In this document: piece after piece, positions 16,486-25,908 of the stretch
Position numbering within the stretch: the first letter of the stretch is position 1
How the letters are laid out: every line of letters begins with the position of its first letter
Assembly (NCBI RefSeq): GCF_944324745.1
Contig: NZ_CALUXO010000037.1
Location: forward strand, 1 to 48,453
Length of the DNA stretch: 48,453 bases
Source: an uncultured Thomasclavelia sp.
GTDB lineage: Bacteria > Bacillota_I > Bacilli_A > Erysipelotrichales > Coprobacillaceae
Direction: 5' to 3'
Position numbers and translations under genes: made by a program
Notes under the pieces: generated by a model
What the model saw: the letters and a program-made list of their open reading frames with translations, nothing else
Database searches by the model: none
What the model was told of the DNA's origin: nothing

Positions 16486-17652
16486 TCAACTATTAATAAT
16501 TTTTTTAGCTTTAAACATTCCTGCATGGGTCGTTAGATAAAATACTCTATTTTTATTAAAATAATTCTTTAAATACTCATAAAATAACCATTTCTTTTTA
16601 TAAAGGATTTCTAAACTAGAACTTAAGCCTTTGCAGCTCATTATAAATTGATAAAATAAATCTAGATCAGTAACTTCATAAACTTCTTTACGATCAAATG
16701 CTTCGATATCACAAAAATATTGGCTCAATTTTTCGCTACCATTTTCATATCCAAAATGTTCATATAATATTTCTTGATCAAATGATATTTTTGAATCAAA
16801 TTTTTTTACCATTTCATCCCTTTCTATCATCATATCTTTAGCAATCGTTGAACAATACAAAGTTCCATTTTTCTTAAGAACTCGATATATTTCTTTTAAT
16901 GCCTGTTTCAAATTTTCAAAATACATTAAGACATGATTGACAATAATAATATCAAAACTTTCATCATCATAAGGCAAACAAAAACAATCAGCATATTCAA
17001 AAGCTTTTATTTGTGGAATATCATGTAATTTAAGATAACTTTCATCGATCATTTTTTGTGATATATCACTTAAAATTATTTCAATATCTTCCGGTATTTT
17101 AGCTCGATTACACTTCCATAATGTCCCATCGCCACAACCTATTTCTAATACTTTAGCACCAGGAAAAAATAAATAATGATCAAACATCCATTGATGAAAA
17201 TTATTATCAAAATGAGTATGTTGATGATGAAACATAACTCTAGTCGTTAACCCATCTGGTGTTTCAAATTGAAGCTGTAAATTCTGGTTATTTTGAATTT
17301 GTAAAAATCTCGTATATATATCGGAAATATTCATATTATTTTCATCTTGGAGTTCATCAATAAGTGATAACATTGTTTTAGTATTAGTTAGTTGAATATT
17401 TAATAAATCTTTTTGCATGACAATCTGCTCTTCAATGTTTTTATTTTTGATAATATATTTTATTTCTTCCAGGGTATATCCCGCTCTTTTTAAAAGCTGG
17501 ATTGATTGAAGCAATATCAAATAACTTTCATCGATATATTTTTGATTGTTTTCAATAATTGGATCAATAATACCAATACTTTCATAATATCTTAAAGTTC
17601 TTATCGTCGTATGACTTTTATTGGCAAATTCTCTAAAACTATATTTCTTCAT
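16486..17652 (-). CDS. MerR-type regulator fused to a SAM-dependent methyltransferase
   Basis: 388 residues. Residues 2-70 are a MerR winged helix (SFREFANKSHTTIRTLRYYESIGII, then 'LLKRAGYTLEEIKYII'). Residues 74-105 form the dimer coiled coil. From about 165 there is a class I methyltransferase with motif I VLEIGCGDGT (168-177), an acidic motif in 'ILSDIS', 'DESFDIIIVNHVLMYF' and 'ALKEIYRVLKKNGTLYCS'. In typical MerR proteins the C-terminal part senses a ligand; here the methyltransferase would be an enzyme or a SAM/ligand sensor. The ATG at 17652 follows AGGTGG; the open frame extends two GTG codons further. The substrate is unknown. A single gene with its own terminator. Confidence 0.85.
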   Translation of the reverse strand: MKKYSFREFANKSHTTIRTLRYYESIGIIDPIIENNQKYIDESYLILLQSIQLLKRAGYTLEEIKYIIKNKNIEEQIVMQKDLLNIQLTNTKTMLSLIDELQDENNMNISDIYTRFLQIQNNQNLQLQFETPDGLTTRVMFHHQHTHFDNNFHQWMFDHYLFFPGAKVLEIGCGDGTLWKCNRAKIPEDIEIILSDISQKMIDESYLKLHDIPQIKAFEYADCFCLPYDDESFDIIIVNHVLMYFENLKQALKEIYRVLKKNGTLYCSTIAKDMMIERDEMVKKFDSKISFDQEILYEHFGYENGSEKLSQYFCDIEAFDRKEVYEVTDLDLFYQFIMSCKGLSSSLEILYKKKWLFYEYLKNYFNKNRVFYLTTHAGMFKAKKIINS

Positions 17653-17805
17653 TAATTTCACCACCTGATTAGATTATAGTTTGAAACGTAACGTCACTAT
17701 CAATAAAATTCAAATAATCCTGATTAAAAACTTTTTTAACCACTTTAATTATTTCTTAGATTTTATGATATAATGTCCATATATGAAATAAAGGAGAATT
17801 GATTC

Positions 17806-18624
17806 ATGGCTATAAAAATGATTGCGGTTGATATGGATGGAACTTTTTTAAATGAACAATCAGCATACAACCAAGAACGCTTTAATCAAATTTATCAGAT
17901 TTTAAAAAAACGGGGAATTCGTTTTGTTGTAGCAAGTGGCAATCCTTATCTTAAACTTCAAAACTGTTTTCCACAAATTCAAGAGGAACTTACTTATATT
18001 GCCGAAAATGGCGGATATATCATCGATCAAGGTGAAGAACTTTTTTCTGCTCATCTTGCAACTCAAGTTAGCCAGCTTATTATTGATGCCCTACGAACAA
18101 TGCCTGATGTACTATGCTGGGTTTGTACCAAAGATCAATCTTATACTTTAGAAACATTACCTGAACAATATTATCAGATGTTTCTTCCTTATTTTCCAAA
18201 TGTTAAGAAAATTAAGGATTTTAAAGATATAAAAGAAGCTATTGTTAAATTTGCTTTATATCTTCCGCAAAAAAATGTCAACGAACGTATTCATGACCTT
18301 ACTGAAATCGTTAGTCAAAATGCTAGAATTGTTGATAGCGGGCACTATTGTGTTGATATTATTCCACAAAATGTCAGTAAAGGACATGCTATTGAAATTC
18401 TGATGGATAAATTAGATATTTCAGCTGATGAAATCATGGCTTTTGGTGATGCTGAAAATGATATCGAAATGCTACAAAAAGTTAAGTATGGTTATGTTAT
18501 GGAAAATGCTAAGGATTTTATGAAAGAACAATTTCAATGGATTGCTCCTTCTTTTAATGATGAAGGTGTTTTAGAAGTAATTGAATATTATCTTAAAACT
18601 AATTCTTTTTATAATCTAAAATAA
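17806..18624 (+). CDS. Cof-type HAD-IIB family phosphatase
   Basis: 272 residues, the usual length. HAD motif I is DMDGT (catalytic D9 and D11), motif II is 'FVVASGNPY', motif III Lys192 is in SKGHA, and motif IV is GDAEND (214-219). The middle part is the IIB cap. These cytoplasmic enzymes dephosphorylate sugar phosphates, FMN, pyridoxal phosphate or similar; the substrate cannot be told from sequence. ATG behind AAAGGAG. A TATAAT at 17769-17774 is a likely -10, but no good -35 is seen. It ends in its own terminator. Confidence 0.92.
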   Translation: MAIKMIAVDMDGTFLNEQSAYNQERFNQIYQILKKRGIRFVVASGNPYLKLQNCFPQIQEELTYIAENGGYIIDQGEELFSAHLATQVSQLIIDALRTMPDVLCWVCTKDQSYTLETLPEQYYQMFLPYFPNVKKIKDFKDIKEAIVKFALYLPQKNVNERIHDLTEIVSQNARIVDSGHYCVDIIPQNVSKGHAIEILMDKLDISADEIMAFGDAENDIEMLQKVKYGYVMENAKDFMKEQFQWIAPSFNDEGVLEVIEYYLKTNSFYNLK

Positions 18625-18649
18625 ACTAAAAAAGTATTGCTTGATAATT

Positions 18650-18684
18650 AAAATGAAGGCTTAACATCCTTCATTTTATTTTTG
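18650..18684 (+). terminator. Terminator of the HAD phosphatase gene
   Basis: AAAATGAAGG (18650-18659) pairs with CCTTCATTTT (18668-18677), followed by a T-rich tail. Confidence 0.8.
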
Positions 18685-18730
18685 ATAAAATAAATATAAA
18701 ACTAAATAAAGAAGCTAAAAAGAAGACACT

Positions 18731-18760
18731 TTGACTCCCTGTTTGCTTTAGCGTTATAAT
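18731..18760 (+). promoter_or_regulatory. Sigma-A promoter of the first LysR gene
   Basis: TTGACT (18731-18736) and TATAAT (18755-18760), 18 bases apart. Transcription would begin about ten bases before the ATG at 18778, so the leader is very short. Confidence 0.8.
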
Positions 18761-18777
18761 CACTATAGGTGAAAAAT

Positions 18778-19575
18778 ATGGAAATTAAAATACTAGAAAA
18801 TTTTTTGGCAATCATACAAATGCAAACAATATCTAAAGCTGCAAAACAATTGCATATCGCTCAGCCCCATCTTTCAAGACAAATGAAAGATTTAGAAAAA
18901 GAACTTGGAAAGCAATTATTCATTCGGGGTCAACAAAGGATCGAGTTAACTGAAGAGGGCATTTTATTACAACGCTATGCCACTGAAATACTTAATTTAG
19001 TTAATCAAGCTAAAGAAAAAATGCAAGAAAATGAAGCAGATCATTCCACCCAAATCAACATTGGCATTGAGAACGATTTTTCTAATAAAATTATAGTAAA
19101 AATATTAACAACACTTTATCAAGAGCCTAAAATTATACTTAATCTTACATATGACAATACTATCACTTTATTAAAATTAATTGATCAAAACGCTCTTGAC
19201 TGTGCTTTTGTTTTTGATCATCCTAAAATTAAAGATTATAATTTTATCTCATTACCAATTAAAACAAAATGGGGCTTAATTTGTAGAAAAGATGATAATC
19301 TTACAAATTTATGTAAGTTATCTTTAAATGATTTAAAAGATTTGCCATTAATTGTTTCTAAAACTTTTATAACTCATTTAAATAACCAAAAATTAAACAT
19401 TATTACTATAACTAATCAAATCATCGATTGTTTTCCAATGATAAAAGAAGGAGTCGGATACCTTATAACAACTAAAAACCAGTATAAGCAATTAAATGAT
19501 CCTTCATTATGTTTTAAAGAAATTGTTGATATTGATTCAAGTAATTGTTATTGTATTTTAAAAAAAAGACATTGA
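18778..19575 (+). CDS. LysR-family regulator, slightly short
   Basis: About 265 residues. The N-terminal winged HTH is intact ('LENFLAIIQMQTISKAAKQL', 'AQPHLSRQMKDLEKELGKQLF', 'RIELTEEG') and is followed by a periplasmic-binding-like effector domain. The ATG at 18778 lies behind AGGTG; the open frame reaches a GTG at 18769. It is a close relative of the LysR gene at 22562, and the two flank the rhamnosidase gene. It stops soon after an eight-A run (19560-19567); a one-base shift there would add 14 residues that fit a LysR C-terminal helix. It may be truncated, or may simply be a short member. Confidence 0.85.
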   Translation: MEIKILENFLAIIQMQTISKAAKQLHIAQPHLSRQMKDLEKELGKQLFIRGQQRIELTEEGILLQRYATEILNLVNQAKEKMQENEADHSTQINIGIENDFSNKIIVKILTTLYQEPKIILNLTYDNTITLLKLIDQNALDCAFVFDHPKIKDYNFISLPIKTKWGLICRKDDNLTNLCKLSLNDLKDLPLIVSKTFITHLNNQKLNIITITNQIIDCFPMIKEGVGYLITTKNQYKQLNDPSLCFKEIVDIDSSNCYCILKKRH

Positions 19576-19613
19576 TGAATACAAATTCAAGCTGATTTTT
19601 AACAGTATATAAA

Positions 19614-19646
19614 AATATTGGGTAGAAAAATTCTACCCAATTTTTG
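19614..19646. terminator. Bidirectional terminator between LysR and rhamnosidase genes
   Basis: ATTGGGTAGAA (19617-19627) pairs perfectly with TTCTACCCAAT (19631-19641), with T-tracts on both strands. It serves two convergent genes. Confidence 0.9.
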
Positions 19647-19700
19647 TTAATCAATGTATCAAAATTATCATTAAACTATCTAATTTAATAATATTTAAAT

Positions 19701-22418
19701 TTAACTACTTATCTCATCTACAAATGTATAATCACCACTATCAACTGTTTTTTGAATATGCGGTAAAACAATTTTAGCTGTAGTATTGACCGGCACTTTA
19801 ACATTCAAGATGACTTTATTTGCAACTAGCTGCCAATTAACTTCAATAAGTCCATAAGGAGAATATTGGGTTAAATTTACCTTAGTTAAGCCACAATCTA
19901 AAGCTGGACAAACTTTAAATTTATGATATCCCGGTTCAATTACTTGTAAGCCACCAATTTCTTTATATAACCATTCACCAATACAGCCAAAAGCGTAATG
20001 ATTATAACTATAAGTACTTACACTACCATCTTCTCCAATAGCGCCCCAGCTTTCCCACATCGTTGTTGCTCCATGTTCGACCATATACAACCAGCTAGGA
20101 CATTTTGTTTGAAATAATAGTTTATAGGCCAGATCGCGACAATCATTTTCACATAAGACATCCATCAAAAATAAAACACTTAAAAAGCCAGTATCCAAAC
20201 AGTTTCCATTATTTTCTATCAATGTTCTTAAATGATTGATCATTTTTGGTTTTATTTCTTCGGTTACTAAATTGTTTTTTAAGGCAATAACATAGATGCC
20301 CTGAAAATCAGCATCTATCGTTCCATCATTGTGAACATATTCTTCGATAAAAGCTTCTCTAATTTTTTCATATAAATCATGATATTTCTTGGCATCTGTC
20401 TCCTTATCAAGAATATGAGCAATCTTGGCCATAAAACGACTACTATAAGCCGCATATGCTGGTCCCACAATATTCATTGTAGCATAAGCCGTATCCATCA
20501 TCGCACCACCATCAGGATTTCCTAAAACAATGCTTGGTATTAGCCAATCTCCAAAATGGAAATCGGTATTCCATAAATAATAACTTCTTTTTTTTCTTTT
20601 ATCATCCCAATTTTCATAATCTTCAGGATGAAAATTATGCATCCTATTTTGGATATAATCCAACCATTTTTTCATGGCATCATAATTTTCTACTAAAACG
20701 TTTTTATCCCCATATACTTGATACATTGCATATGGAACTGTAATGATGGCATCGCCCCAGCCACAGCTTGTTTCAAACCCAGTCATTCCCTTGATAAAAA
20801 TTTCGTAGGCTTTTAAATATGGAACTACCACGGGAACAGCTCCATTTTCTAATTGATCTTTTCTAACATTGTGCAACCACGATTTTAGAAATGAATGCGC
20901 GTTTGTATTAAAACACATTGTCGAAGCATAAGCCATAATATCGCCTGTCCAACCAGCTTTTTCTCTTTGAGGACAATCAGTCGGTATAGAAATAGAGTTA
21001 GCTATTTGACTTGAAACAATATTTTCTTGTAATTGGTTAATTCTTTTATCATTTGTTGTAAAACTACCAATCTTTTTTAAATTACTGCTTAATACATGCA
21101 CTTTAAAATTATTAATAGATATTTCTCCTAGCCAATTAGAGATTCTAATATAGCGAAAACCATGATAAGTAAAATGTGGCCGATACGTTTGATAACCCTC
21201 TTTGGTAATATAAACATCCATTTGTTCTTTATTTATTCCTAAAATATTATTATAGTAATTACCCTGAGTATCTAATACTTCTGAATGTTCTAATTTAATT
21301 TCGATTCCGGCTGGAGCTACTAAACTAAATTCGACAAATCCGGCAATTATTCTACCAACATCAATAATCGTTTCACCGGCTGGAGAATGAATTATTTTTT
21401 TAGGTTTAAAGGTCTCAACAATTTTAACTGGTTCACTACTTTGTCCAATGAGATTATTCATCGGATAATCAACCGGAATTACTTTTTGCCATGAACTATC
21501 ATCATAACTAACAGTAGACCAGTCATTTAGTTCTTTTCTGGCATCATATTTTTCACCAACAAACAAATCTGAATAAATTATTGGACCAGATGAAGAAACC
21601 CCTTGCTCGCCACTAAATACTTGAGTTGTTCCATCAAAATAAGTTATGATACCCTCTAATAATAAGCCTAATTTATTGCCATATTGACAACTATCACCGG
21701 TCGTTCCAACTCTTCCGCTCCACCAGCCATCACCAATAATAACTCCTATAACATTTTGACCATTTTTTATAAAATTTGTTAGATCATAAGTTTGATATTG
21801 GAGCAATTTATGATAAGAGGTATGTTCAGGTGCTAATTCACGATTATCAATTCTGCTTCCATTTATATATAGCTGATAAATTCCATGAACACTTATATAT
21901 ACCCTTGCCTTTTGAACACTTCTATCTACCTCAAACGGAACGCGAATATATTTTGAAGGACGAAACTCATCAAAACTCTGTTCTTTTCCTTCATTAGGAT
22001 TACTAGCAACTGACTCTCTAGTCATTTCCTTGCCTTCTAGACTTGAAGGGGTCGGTTCTTGAACTGGTTCCACCCATTTTGTTGTAAAGGGAATATCTAA
22101 GCGTCCCGTTTCAAAAAAGGTTTCATTACTAGCTTTATTTTGATAGTTATCCCAAACATTTAATTTTACAGTATATCTCGTCATTGGTTCTATTTTAAAA
22201 CCATCAATAACATTTTCAATCGAGTTGTCATCTTCAATAATACCACTATCAATGATTAATTCATTTTGTTTAAATATTTGTAATTGATATTTAGTTTGAA
22301 AAACATGCTCTTGATTACTAGTTAAAATCCAGCTAAAAACAGGATTATAACAATCAATACCAATTGGCTCTTGCAAATGTTCTACTAATATTTCTTTAAT
22401 CTCAAATTTATTTTCCAT
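19701..22418 (-). CDS. GH78 alpha-L-rhamnosidase, cytoplasmic
   Basis: About 905 residues, the normal length for bacterial GH78. It removes terminal L-rhamnose from plant glycosides or polysaccharide fragments. An N-terminal fibronectin-like region is followed by 'RPSKYIRVPFEVD...YISVHGIYQLYINGSRID' and 'IGDGWWSGRVG' (the jelly-roll N domain), then the (alpha/alpha)6 catalytic barrel with 'SIPTDCPQREKAGWTGD', which holds the conserved Asp/Glu cluster, then 'GATTMWESWGAIGEDGSV' and a C-terminal beta domain. No signal peptide, so its substrates are imported. The ATG at 22418 has AGGAAGGG eight bases upstream; GTG and ATG codons lie just before it. It is divergent from a LysR gene that probably controls it. 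Confidence 0.93.
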   Translation of the reverse strand: MENKFEIKEILVEHLQEPIGIDCYNPVFSWILTSNQEHVFQTKYQLQIFKQNELIIDSGIIEDDNSIENVIDGFKIEPMTRYTVKLNVWDNYQNKASNETFFETGRLDIPFTTKWVEPVQEPTPSSLEGKEMTRESVASNPNEGKEQSFDEFRPSKYIRVPFEVDRSVQKARVYISVHGIYQLYINGSRIDNRELAPEHTSYHKLLQYQTYDLTNFIKNGQNVIGVIIGDGWWSGRVGTTGDSCQYGNKLGLLLEGIITYFDGTTQVFSGEQGVSSSGPIIYSDLFVGEKYDARKELNDWSTVSYDDSSWQKVIPVDYPMNNLIGQSSEPVKIVETFKPKKIIHSPAGETIIDVGRIIAGFVEFSLVAPAGIEIKLEHSEVLDTQGNYYNNILGINKEQMDVYITKEGYQTYRPHFTYHGFRYIRISNWLGEISINNFKVHVLSSNLKKIGSFTTNDKRINQLQENIVSSQIANSISIPTDCPQREKAGWTGDIMAYASTMCFNTNAHSFLKSWLHNVRKDQLENGAVPVVVPYLKAYEIFIKGMTGFETSCGWGDAIITVPYAMYQVYGDKNVLVENYDAMKKWLDYIQNRMHNFHPEDYENWDDKRKKRSYYLWNTDFHFGDWLIPSIVLGNPDGGAMMDTAYATMNIVGPAYAAYSSRFMAKIAHILDKETDAKKYHDLYEKIREAFIEEYVHNDGTIDADFQGIYVIALKNNLVTEEIKPKMINHLRTLIENNGNCLDTGFLSVLFLMDVLCENDCRDLAYKLLFQTKCPSWLYMVEHGATTMWESWGAIGEDGSVSTYSYNHYAFGCIGEWLYKEIGGLQVIEPGYHKFKVCPALDCGLTKVNLTQYSPYGLIEVNWQLVANKVILNVKVPVNTTAKIVLPHIQKTVDSGDYTFVDEISS

Positions 22419-22441
22419 CGTCATCACCCTTCCTGATTTAA

Positions 22442-22447
22442 ATTATA
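22442..22447 (-). promoter_or_regulatory. Candidate -10 for the rhamnosidase gene
   Basis: TATAAT on the minus strand, about 24 bases upstream of the ATG at 22418. The -35 at the right spacing (TTTTTA) is poor, as expected for a promoter needing an activator such as the divergent LysR protein. Confidence 0.45.
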
Positions 22448-22510
22448 TCAAAAGTATCAGACTATAAAAAATACTAATATCAAATACAGATATATACAAA
22501 ATATGAATAC

Positions 22511-22539
22511 TTGAAATCTAATTTGAATACGATTATGAT
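22511..22539 (+). promoter_or_regulatory. Promoter of the second LysR gene
   Basis: TTGAAA (22511-22516) and TATGAT (22534-22539), 17 bases apart, just upstream of the ATG at 22562. It lies back-to-back with the rhamnosidase promoter in a 140-base shared region. Confidence 0.65.
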
Positions 22540-22561
22540 TATATTAAGGATGTGAATATTG

Positions 22562-23443
22562 ATGGAAACAAAAACTTTACGTCATTTTTTAGCAATCGCT
22601 AATGAAGGAACTCTCTTACATGCAGCCAAATATTTAAATGTCTCACAGCCAACATTATCCCGACAAATGAAAGAATTAGAAAACGAGTTAGGAAAGAAGT
22701 TATTTATACGAGGTAATCGCCATATTACTTTAAACGATGCCGGTTATGAGTTTAAAGAATATGCCCTTTCGATCATTGATTTAATTGATAAAGCTAAACA
22801 CGATATAACCAATACCAATAGTTTTTTATCTGGTGATATTTATTTAGGAGCTGCCGAGACTAAAACAATGGAATTTATCATCTCAATAATAAACGAAATT
22901 CAAAATCAACATCCTGATCTATGTTTTCATTTTTATAGTGGTAATAGTGAAGATGTCATTTCTAAGATAAATAATGGTTTGTTGGATTTTGGTATTTTGA
23001 TCAATCCTAAAAATATTGACAGTTTTAACTACATACAGCTGCCATATAAAGATTCCTGTGGTATTTTAATGAATAAAAACAGCCCATTAGCCACTAAAGA
23101 TTATATCACTCCTGAAGATTTAATCGATCAACCACTAATTCTATCAAGACAAGATATGAGAAAAAATGAAGTATTAGAATGGTTTAATATTCCTTTTGAT
23201 CATCTTAAAATTAAAGCCACATATAATTTAATATACAATGCTTCATTGATGATTGCTAAAAGTGGTGGCTATACTTTTATGTTAGAAGGCTTGATAAATA
23301 CTGAGGGAACTGACTTGGTTTTAAAACCAATGAAACCAGAAATTAATATTGATGTCGTTCTATTTTGGAAAAAGTATCAGCCATTTTCTAAAGCATCACA
23401 ATTTTTCCTAAATACTGTTATTGAAAAAATAAAAGTAATTTAA
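22562..23443 (+). CDS. LysR-family regulator, likely controlling the rhamnosidase gene
   Basis: 293 residues, normal LysR length. The winged HTH 'LRHFLAIANEGTLLHAAKYL', 'SQPTLSRQMKELENELGKKLF' is followed by the two-lobed effector domain (from about 90) ending 'KYQPFSKASQFFLNTVIEKI'. The ATG at 22562 (after a TTG) lies behind AAGGATG. The gene is divergent from the GH78 gene, the classic place for a LysR protein and its target. The inducer may be rhamnose or a rhamnoside; that is inference. Confidence 0.9.
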   Translation: METKTLRHFLAIANEGTLLHAAKYLNVSQPTLSRQMKELENELGKKLFIRGNRHITLNDAGYEFKEYALSIIDLIDKAKHDITNTNSFLSGDIYLGAAETKTMEFIISIINEIQNQHPDLCFHFYSGNSEDVISKINNGLLDFGILINPKNIDSFNYIQLPYKDSCGILMNKNSPLATKDYITPEDLIDQPLILSRQDMRKNEVLEWFNIPFDHLKIKATYNLIYNASLMIAKSGGYTFMLEGLINTEGTDLVLKPMKPEINIDVVLFWKKYQPFSKASQFFLNTVIEKIKVI

Positions 23444-23583
23444 AATTTAATTACTGATTTATCTGGCCGATTACAATAAAATCATTAAATTATCTAAGCA
23501 GAATTTTTAATCAGATTTTTGCTTAAAATACCTAGATTAGTGCGTAAATAAACGGAAAATAAACGAAAAATTTGATTATCTAT

Positions 23584-23613
23584 AAAAAACGCTGATTATA
23601 TCAGCGTTTTTTG
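23584..23613 (-). terminator. Terminator of the fakA-like operon
   Basis: AAACGCTGA/TCAGCGTTT stem at 23587-23609 with T residues on both sides. Confidence 0.8.
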
Positions 23614-23623
23614 AGGTTTTTAT

Positions 23624-25279
23624 TTATTCGACACCAACAATAAATGAATAAACCGGTTGTTGTCCATTAATAACTTCTAACTCAATATCATAGTTATCTT
23701 CAACATAACTTTCTACTTCTTCTACGTCACCATCGTTAACATCCTCACCACAGATTAATGTAATGATTTCAGAATCATTATCAATGATATTTTTGAAAAC
23801 AGCTTCTAAAGCTTTTAATTTATCATCTTTGCAGGCAACAATATTTTTTTCTACTAATGCCATATAATCATTAGCTTTAATTTCGATTCCATCAACAGAT
23901 GTATCTTTAATCGCATAAGTAACTTGTCCTGTTTTAACATTTTCTGCTGCATCAGTCATATCAGCAATATTATCATCTAATGGTGCATCAGGATTATACA
24001 TAATGCATGCTGATAAACCTTGTGGAATGGTTTTAGTCGGGATAACAATAACATTAATTTCCCCTTCTAAAATTGTTGCTGTTTGTTGAGCTGTCATAAC
24101 AATATTAGAATTATTTGGTAAAATAATAACATTTTTAGCATTTACGCGTTTAACTGCCTGTACCATATCTTCAGCTGATGGATTCATTGTTTGGCCACCA
24201 TTTACCACGTAATCACAATGCAACTCTAAAAATGCATTTTTCAATCCTTCTCCAGCGCACACTGAAATAACTGCAGTTTCTTTAGCCGGTGCTTTTTCTT
24301 TTTCTTTATTATCGTCGACTCCAACAATAGATTGTCTTGCTTGAAGAGCATCATTTTGTTCTTGCATATTTTCGATTTTGATTTTTACAAATTCACCAAA
24401 TCTTTGAGCAATATTTAAAGCATTACCTGGTTTTAATGTATGTACATGGACTTTTACTATGTCTTCATCTTGTACAACAACAATACTATTTCCTGGTAAG
24501 CGTTCTAATTCTTTTTTTAGTTGATCTTCTTTAAATTTGTTAATTAAAGATGGTTCTAGACGGATAATAAATTCTGTACAATATCCATAACCTTCTTCGC
24601 CACTTTCGACACTGGCAACAGCATTCATAGCATTATCAGCAGATTTGATTTCAACATAATCAACTCTTTCTCCAGCTAATGCTGCCATAAATCCGGTAAA
24701 GACTAGTAATAACCCAGCACCACCACTATCAACTACACCAACTTCTTTTAACACCGGTAATAATTCTGGAGTACGATCAAGTGATAATTGCGCTTCTTTA
24801 ACAAAATATGAAAAGAAATCTTCAATTTCCATATCTGGCTTTACATATTTAGCAGCTGCTTCACTAGCTTCACGAATTACTGTTAAAATTGTTCCTTCAA
24901 CTGGTTTCATAACTGCTTTATAAGCAACTTTTGCTCCACTTTGTAAGGCTTCAGACCATAACATTGCATCAGCATCTTCATGACCTTGAAGTGTCATAGA
25001 AACACCTCTAAAAATTTGTGATAAAATTACCCCCGAATTACCACGGGCACCCATCAATAATCCTTTAGATAATTTTTTAGAAATATCACCAATATTATTA
25101 GAATCAAAATTATCGACTTCTTTAGCACCAGCTGAAAAAGTCAACGACATATTTGTTCCCGTATCACCATCAGGTACTGGAAAAACATTTAATGCGTCAA
25201 TTTCTGGATAATTATTGTGTAAGGTATTTGCACCACATAACACCATCTCTTTAAATAATTCACCTGTAACTATTTTCAT
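23624..25279 (-). CDS. fakA: DAK2-domain fatty acid kinase FakA-like protein (YloV)
   Basis: 551 residues. The N-terminal DAK2 domain binds ATP and Mg through 'NVFPVPDGDTGTNMSLT' (D37, D39, T40, N43) and 'GARGNSGVILSQIFRG'. The middle and C-terminal parts (from about 330) match the YloV/FakA family, ending 'ITLICGEDVNDGDVEEVESYVE'. In staphylococci FakA phosphorylates fatty acids held by FakB (DegV) proteins, so that outside fatty acids enter phospholipid synthesis. No DegV gene is in the window. The gene is 12 bases behind the Asp23 family gene, the usual Firmicute pair. Confidence 0.88.
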   Translation of the reverse strand: MKIVTGELFKEMVLCGANTLHNNYPEIDALNVFPVPDGDTGTNMSLTFSAGAKEVDNFDSNNIGDISKKLSKGLLMGARGNSGVILSQIFRGVSMTLQGHEDADAMLWSEALQSGAKVAYKAVMKPVEGTILTVIREASEAAAKYVKPDMEIEDFFSYFVKEAQLSLDRTPELLPVLKEVGVVDSGGAGLLLVFTGFMAALAGERVDYVEIKSADNAMNAVASVESGEEGYGYCTEFIIRLEPSLINKFKEDQLKKELERLPGNSIVVVQDEDIVKVHVHTLKPGNALNIAQRFGEFVKIKIENMQEQNDALQARQSIVGVDDNKEKEKAPAKETAVISVCAGEGLKNAFLELHCDYVVNGGQTMNPSAEDMVQAVKRVNAKNVIILPNNSNIVMTAQQTATILEGEINVIVIPTKTIPQGLSACIMYNPDAPLDDNIADMTDAAENVKTGQVTYAIKDTSVDGIEIKANDYMALVEKNIVACKDDKLKALEAVFKNIIDNDSEIITLICGEDVNDGDVEEVESYVEDNYDIELEVINGQQPVYSFIVGVE

Positions 25280-25291
25280 TTTCTATCTCCT

Positions 25292-25648
25292 CTACTCTAC
25301 TCCACGAATCCCTTGAACATAGACATTAACTGCTTCTACATTCACATCTAAAGTAGACTCAACTACATATTTTACCTTTTTTTGTACTTCGTGCAATACC
25401 TCAGTCATTTTGATTCCATAACCTAATAAAACATAAAGATCTAAAATTAGGCCACTTTCGCCATCACGAGCAACTATTCCTTTGGAATAATTTTCCTTTC
25501 TCAATAGGTCATAATAGCCATCTTTTAATCTTTTTTGACTAGCCATGCCAACTACTCCATAACATTCAATTGCAGCGCCACCAGCAATAGTTGCGACAAC
25601 ATCTAATGAAATGTTGACAGTGCCCATATTATTATTCTTTTCGATCAT
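25292..25648 (-). CDS. Asp23/Gls24 family envelope protein (YloU)
   Basis: 118 residues, a single Asp23 domain ('GTVNISLDVVATIAGGAAIE', 'VVGMAS', 'LILDLYVLLGYGIKMTEV', 'VEAVNVYVQGI'). In other Firmicutes such proteins are membrane-associated and linked to cell envelope stress. It forms an operon with fakA and is divergent from rpmB, as in Bacillus. AGGAGG lies upstream of the ATG. Confidence 0.9.
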   Translation of the reverse strand: MIEKNNNMGTVNISLDVVATIAGGAAIECYGVVGMASQKRLKDGYYDLLRKENYSKGIVARDGESGLILDLYVLLGYGIKMTEVLHEVQKKVKYVVESTLDVNVEAVNVYVQGIRGVE

Positions 25649-25836
25649 TTATCTATATGCCTCCTTATGTTCAATAAACAATACTATCTTAAGTAATTAT
25701 ATCTTAAATCACTACTCTTGACAATTATTAGGGCTAGAAATTATTCTATCAAACATTCAATTTTTTGCAAGTTTTATTTTATTTCTATAAAAACACTATT
25801 TTTTTCTAATAAAAATTAATTTTTTAAAAAAAGTGA

Positions 25837-25865
25837 TTGCTTTTTATTTATAAAAATGCTATTAT
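25837..25865 (+). promoter_or_regulatory. Promoter of rpmB
   Basis: TTGCTT (25837-25842) and TATTAT (25860-25865), 17 bases apart, about 44 bases before the ATG. The rest of 25649-25908 holds only A/T-rich intergenic sequence. Confidence 0.7.
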
Positions 25866-25908
25866 ATCCAAGTACGTAAAACACTACAAAGAGTAAGGAG
25901 GAGAACCC

